NCBI GenBank assembly: GCA_003452935.1
Contig: DMMY01000029.1
Location: 89,617-115,140, forward strand
DNA from: Elusimicrobiota bacterium
GTDB lineage: Bacteria > Elusimicrobiota > Elusimicrobia > UBA1565 > UBA9628
Reading direction: 5' to 3'
DNA: 25,524 nucleotides
Shown here: in pieces, positions 23,635 to 25,524 of the stretch
Numbering within the stretch: position 1 is the first letter of the stretch
Layout of the letters: each line of letters opens with the position of its first letter
Made by a program: the position numbers and the translations under genes
Notes under the pieces: model-generated
What the model was told of the DNA's origin: nothing
What the model saw: only the letters and a program-made list of their open reading frames with translations
The model's database searches: none

Positions 23635-23793
23635 ATGGCTACTAACAGAGGGAACACCAAAATTGTCGCTGCGATCCTGTCCATATTCGCTCTGGCAGAG
23701 CCCAGAGCAGCCGCCGTCGTGCTCAAGGCTGGCCCGGTCAAGGCCGTTTCCAACGGCGCGGTCCGCGCCGTCTCCACGCTGCGTCCCGGCGAT
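23544..23793 (+). repeat. Duplicated leader/signal-peptide cassette, copy 2
   Basis: This is the partner of 20927-21175. Similarity begins at TTAGGCCTA just after the stop and hairpin of the previous gene, covers the 91-nt leader, the ATG at 23635 and about 53 codons, and then ends. It includes the same signal peptide and the shared AVVLKAGPVKAV stretch just after it. Confidence 0.92.
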
Positions 23794-25524
23794 TGCGCCC
23801 TGAGCCTCGGCGCGCTCCCGGGCCAGGTTCATATCGGCCTGCCGGCGAATCTCTCGATTCTCGCCTCCCTCATGCCGCTCGTGCGGGAGGAGGCTCTCTC
23901 CGGCCAGGTCCTTTCCGAAGCCGCGGGCATGATGGCGGCTCCGGTCGAGGGCGCAGCCTTTGACTGGCCCGTCGTTTCAGCGCCAGAGGCTCCGCTCCAA
24001 GTTCCGGCCGGTGCCGGCCGGACGGATTTCCCTGCGGCCGGCGCTCTGGGCTCCGCGCAGTTCGCGGCGCAGGCGGTTCAAACCGCGCAGGCCCAGCCCC
24101 GCAACACTTCCCGCCTGGGCCGTTTCTTCAGCCGTTTCTTCGACGGTTCCGCGGGCAAAGGCTCGAGAACGGATAACGATTCCGGAGTCTCGGGCAAGGA
24201 ATATGCCGGAGCCTCCTACCTCGGCCGGGCTCCGGAGCCCGTTATCCCGGACGTGGCCTCGACCTGGCAGCCCGCCGGAGCCGCTACGGAGAAGGATCTG
24301 GCCACGCGCCAGGAGATCGGGCCGAGCGAGGACGTCGTCTACGAATCCGGGGCTTTTGAAAATTTCCCGGCTAACGTCGAGGAGGTCTCCGTCGAGCTGC
24401 CTGAGCCGCTCCAGCGCGACGACAAGGCGGTTATTCAGAAGTTCATGGTCACCGGAGGCGTGAAGTTCGCGGCCATGATCAATCACGGCCTGGTCTGGGC
24501 CGACAACACGGGCAATGTGTTTATACATTGGCGGGCCACGGCCCGGACGCTGCGCTTTATGCTCCCCGCGGGCAAGCTTGGGCCCATGGCGGTCAGCGAG
24601 GACGGTCGAAACATCTACGCGGTGGTGGATGGCCGGTTGACGAGGTGGTCGTTCGGAAATGACGGCATGATCGACAGGCGGACCGTCAAGGCGGAGTTGC
24701 TCGACGCCGCCCAGATACTGGCTCTGGAGCCCGTCAAGAGCGCGGACGCTTCGTCGCCGGAAGACGGCGTCGAGATAGTCATGCCCGGCAAGCGTCTCTT
24801 CTGGAAGAACATCCGCATCACGAGCAAGTCCGAGGGCCCTGAACAGATTCTGGGCAACGGCGCCCTGCGCGCCGGCCTGGAGTATGCCGGCAATTCGCTC
24901 TATTTCGAGAGGCTCTCCGGGACCACGCGGGTTTGGGTCAAGCCTTATATCGGCAGCGAGTCCAGGCTCGAGGACCTGGGTTTTCTGCCTTTGGACTTGA
25001 AGGCCATCGTCGCCTCTCCGGTCCCAGGCATCTATTTTGCCGTGGCCCCGGAGGGGCTCGTGGAGTGGGACGTCAAGGCCAAGCGCTACCGTGTCTTCTC
25101 AGTCCCGGGTCTGGCCGAGGCCGTTTCCCAAGGCGCGGCGCGCGTGGACCTCGATCCCGAGGGCCGCGTGCTCGCGGCCGCGGGCTACAGCCTCTTTCAA
25201 ATCGAACTCGCGGGCGCGCGCCGGTTCCTGGACAGCCCGGACGCCGAGGTCCGGCTTTGGTCGCAGGCCAATCCCATGTACGTCAAGGACGGGGCCCTGC
25301 ATATCGGGGATTTCTCCTTTCCCCTGGCCAAGCCCGCGCCGCGGCCGCTTGGGCTGCGGTGGTGGGACGCGTTCAAGCGTCTCCTGGGCTTGGCCAAGGC
25401 GCCGCAAGAGGTCCTGGACCTGGGCGTCAGCGAGCAGGACTGGCAGGCGTTGAATCTGCCGAGCAACAAGCGGCTGATCTACGACACGCTCTCGGGCTTT
25501 AGCGTGGGCCTGCACGCCCTATAC
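23635..25524 (+). CDS. Exported protein with shared signal cassette and propeller-like repeats (3' end beyond window)
   Basis: The frame is open from the ATG at 23635 to the window edge, 630 codons with no stop, so the C-terminus is missing. The signal peptide is MATNRGNTKIVAAILSIFAL, and the first roughly 53 residues belong to the duplicated cassette. Residues about 55-250 are low-complexity (Ala/Pro/Gly/Gln) with a basic-aromatic patch SRLGRFFSRFFDG. From about residue 265 onward short beta-rich units recur (GLVWADNTGNVFIHW, GRNIYAVVDGRLTRWSF, GNSLYFERLSGTTRVWV, GLVEWDVKAKRYRVFSV), which suggests a beta-propeller. No enzyme motif is recognised. Family-level assignment is open. Confidence 0.85.
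   Translation, partial: MATNRGNTKIVAAILSIFALAEPRAAAVVLKAGPVKAVSNGAVRAVSTLRPGDCALSLGALPGQVHIGLPANLSILASLMPLVREEALSGQVLSEAAGMMAAPVEGAAFDWPVVSAPEAPLQVPAGAGRTDFPAAGALGSAQFAAQAVQTAQAQPRNTSRLGRFFSRFFDGSAGKGSRTDNDSGVSGKEYAGASYLGRAPEPVIPDVASTWQPAGAATEKDLATRQEIGPSEDVVYESGAFENFPANVEEVSVELPEPLQRDDKAVIQKFMVTGGVKFAAMINHGLVWADNTGNVFIHWRATARTLRFMLPAGKLGPMAVSEDGRNIYAVVDGRLTRWSFGNDGMIDRRTVKAELLDAAQILALEPVKSADASSPEDGVEIVMPGKRLFWKNIRITSKSEGPEQILGNGALRAGLEYAGNSLYFERLSGTTRVWVKPYIGSESRLEDLGFLPLDLKAIVASPVPGIYFAVAPEGLVEWDVKAKRYRVFSVPGLAEAVSQGAARVDLDPEGRVLAAAGYSLFQIELAGARRFLDSPDAEVRLWSQANPMYVKDGALHIGDFSFPLAKPAPRPLGLRWWDAFKRLLGLAKAPQEVLDLGVSEQDWQALNLPSNKRLIYDTLSGFSVGLHALY

Overview
The window is about 25.5 kb of high-GC bacterial chromosome carrying 18 protein genes. 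I see no rRNA, tRNA, CRISPR array, integrase or transposase gene. Gene density is high, with many 1-11 nt stop/start overlaps. There are many Sec-type exported proteins with Ala/Pro/Gly-rich linkers, and a GldA/GldF/GldG-like ABC cassette with a DUF4340 partner. This looks like a metagenome-type Gram-negative lineage such as Elusimicrobiota or a neighbouring phylum. That assignment is an inference from style and gene content, because no phylogenetic marker gene is present.

Layout. (1) Bases 1-3356, minus strand: a very large secreted protein, cut by the window edge, with two parallel beta-helix regions joined by a fibronectin type III domain. A promoter and palindrome lie upstream at 3506-3560. 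(2) Bases 3612-7717, minus: a four-gene ABC exporter operon (ATPase, permease, GldG-like auxiliary protein, DUF4340 protein). (3) Bases 7834-10721, plus and divergent from it: two coupled transporters, an NCS2-like permease and a CNT nucleoside transporter, probably for purine/nucleoside salvage. (4) Bases 10826-15273, plus: two coupled exported proteins. The second carries degenerate PEP-synthase-type domains in permuted order. (5) Bases 15228-15298: a 71-nt fold-back repeat covering the ends of two convergent genes. (6) Bases 15297-17793, minus: a YkgJ-type cysteine-cluster protein, a Wzx/MATE-like flippase and a small membrane protein. (7) Bases 17857-20852, plus: VanZ-like protein, metallophosphoesterase, YjbQ-family protein and M29 aminopeptidase. 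(8) Bases 20927-25524, plus: three exported proteins of unknown function. Two of them start with the same roughly 250-bp cassette.

The most unusual part is region 8. A block holding about 90 nt of untranslated leader with two conserved hairpins, the start codon, the signal peptide and the first roughly 50 codons occurs twice, at 20927-21175 and 23544-23793. It heads two otherwise unrelated exported proteins. In the first copy it sits directly in front of a gene body collinear with its downstream neighbour (22201-23511), including a relic of that neighbour's own signal peptide. This looks like a shuffled expression-and-export cassette. The second notable system is the exported, apparently catalytically dead PEP-synthase-like pair at 10826-15273.
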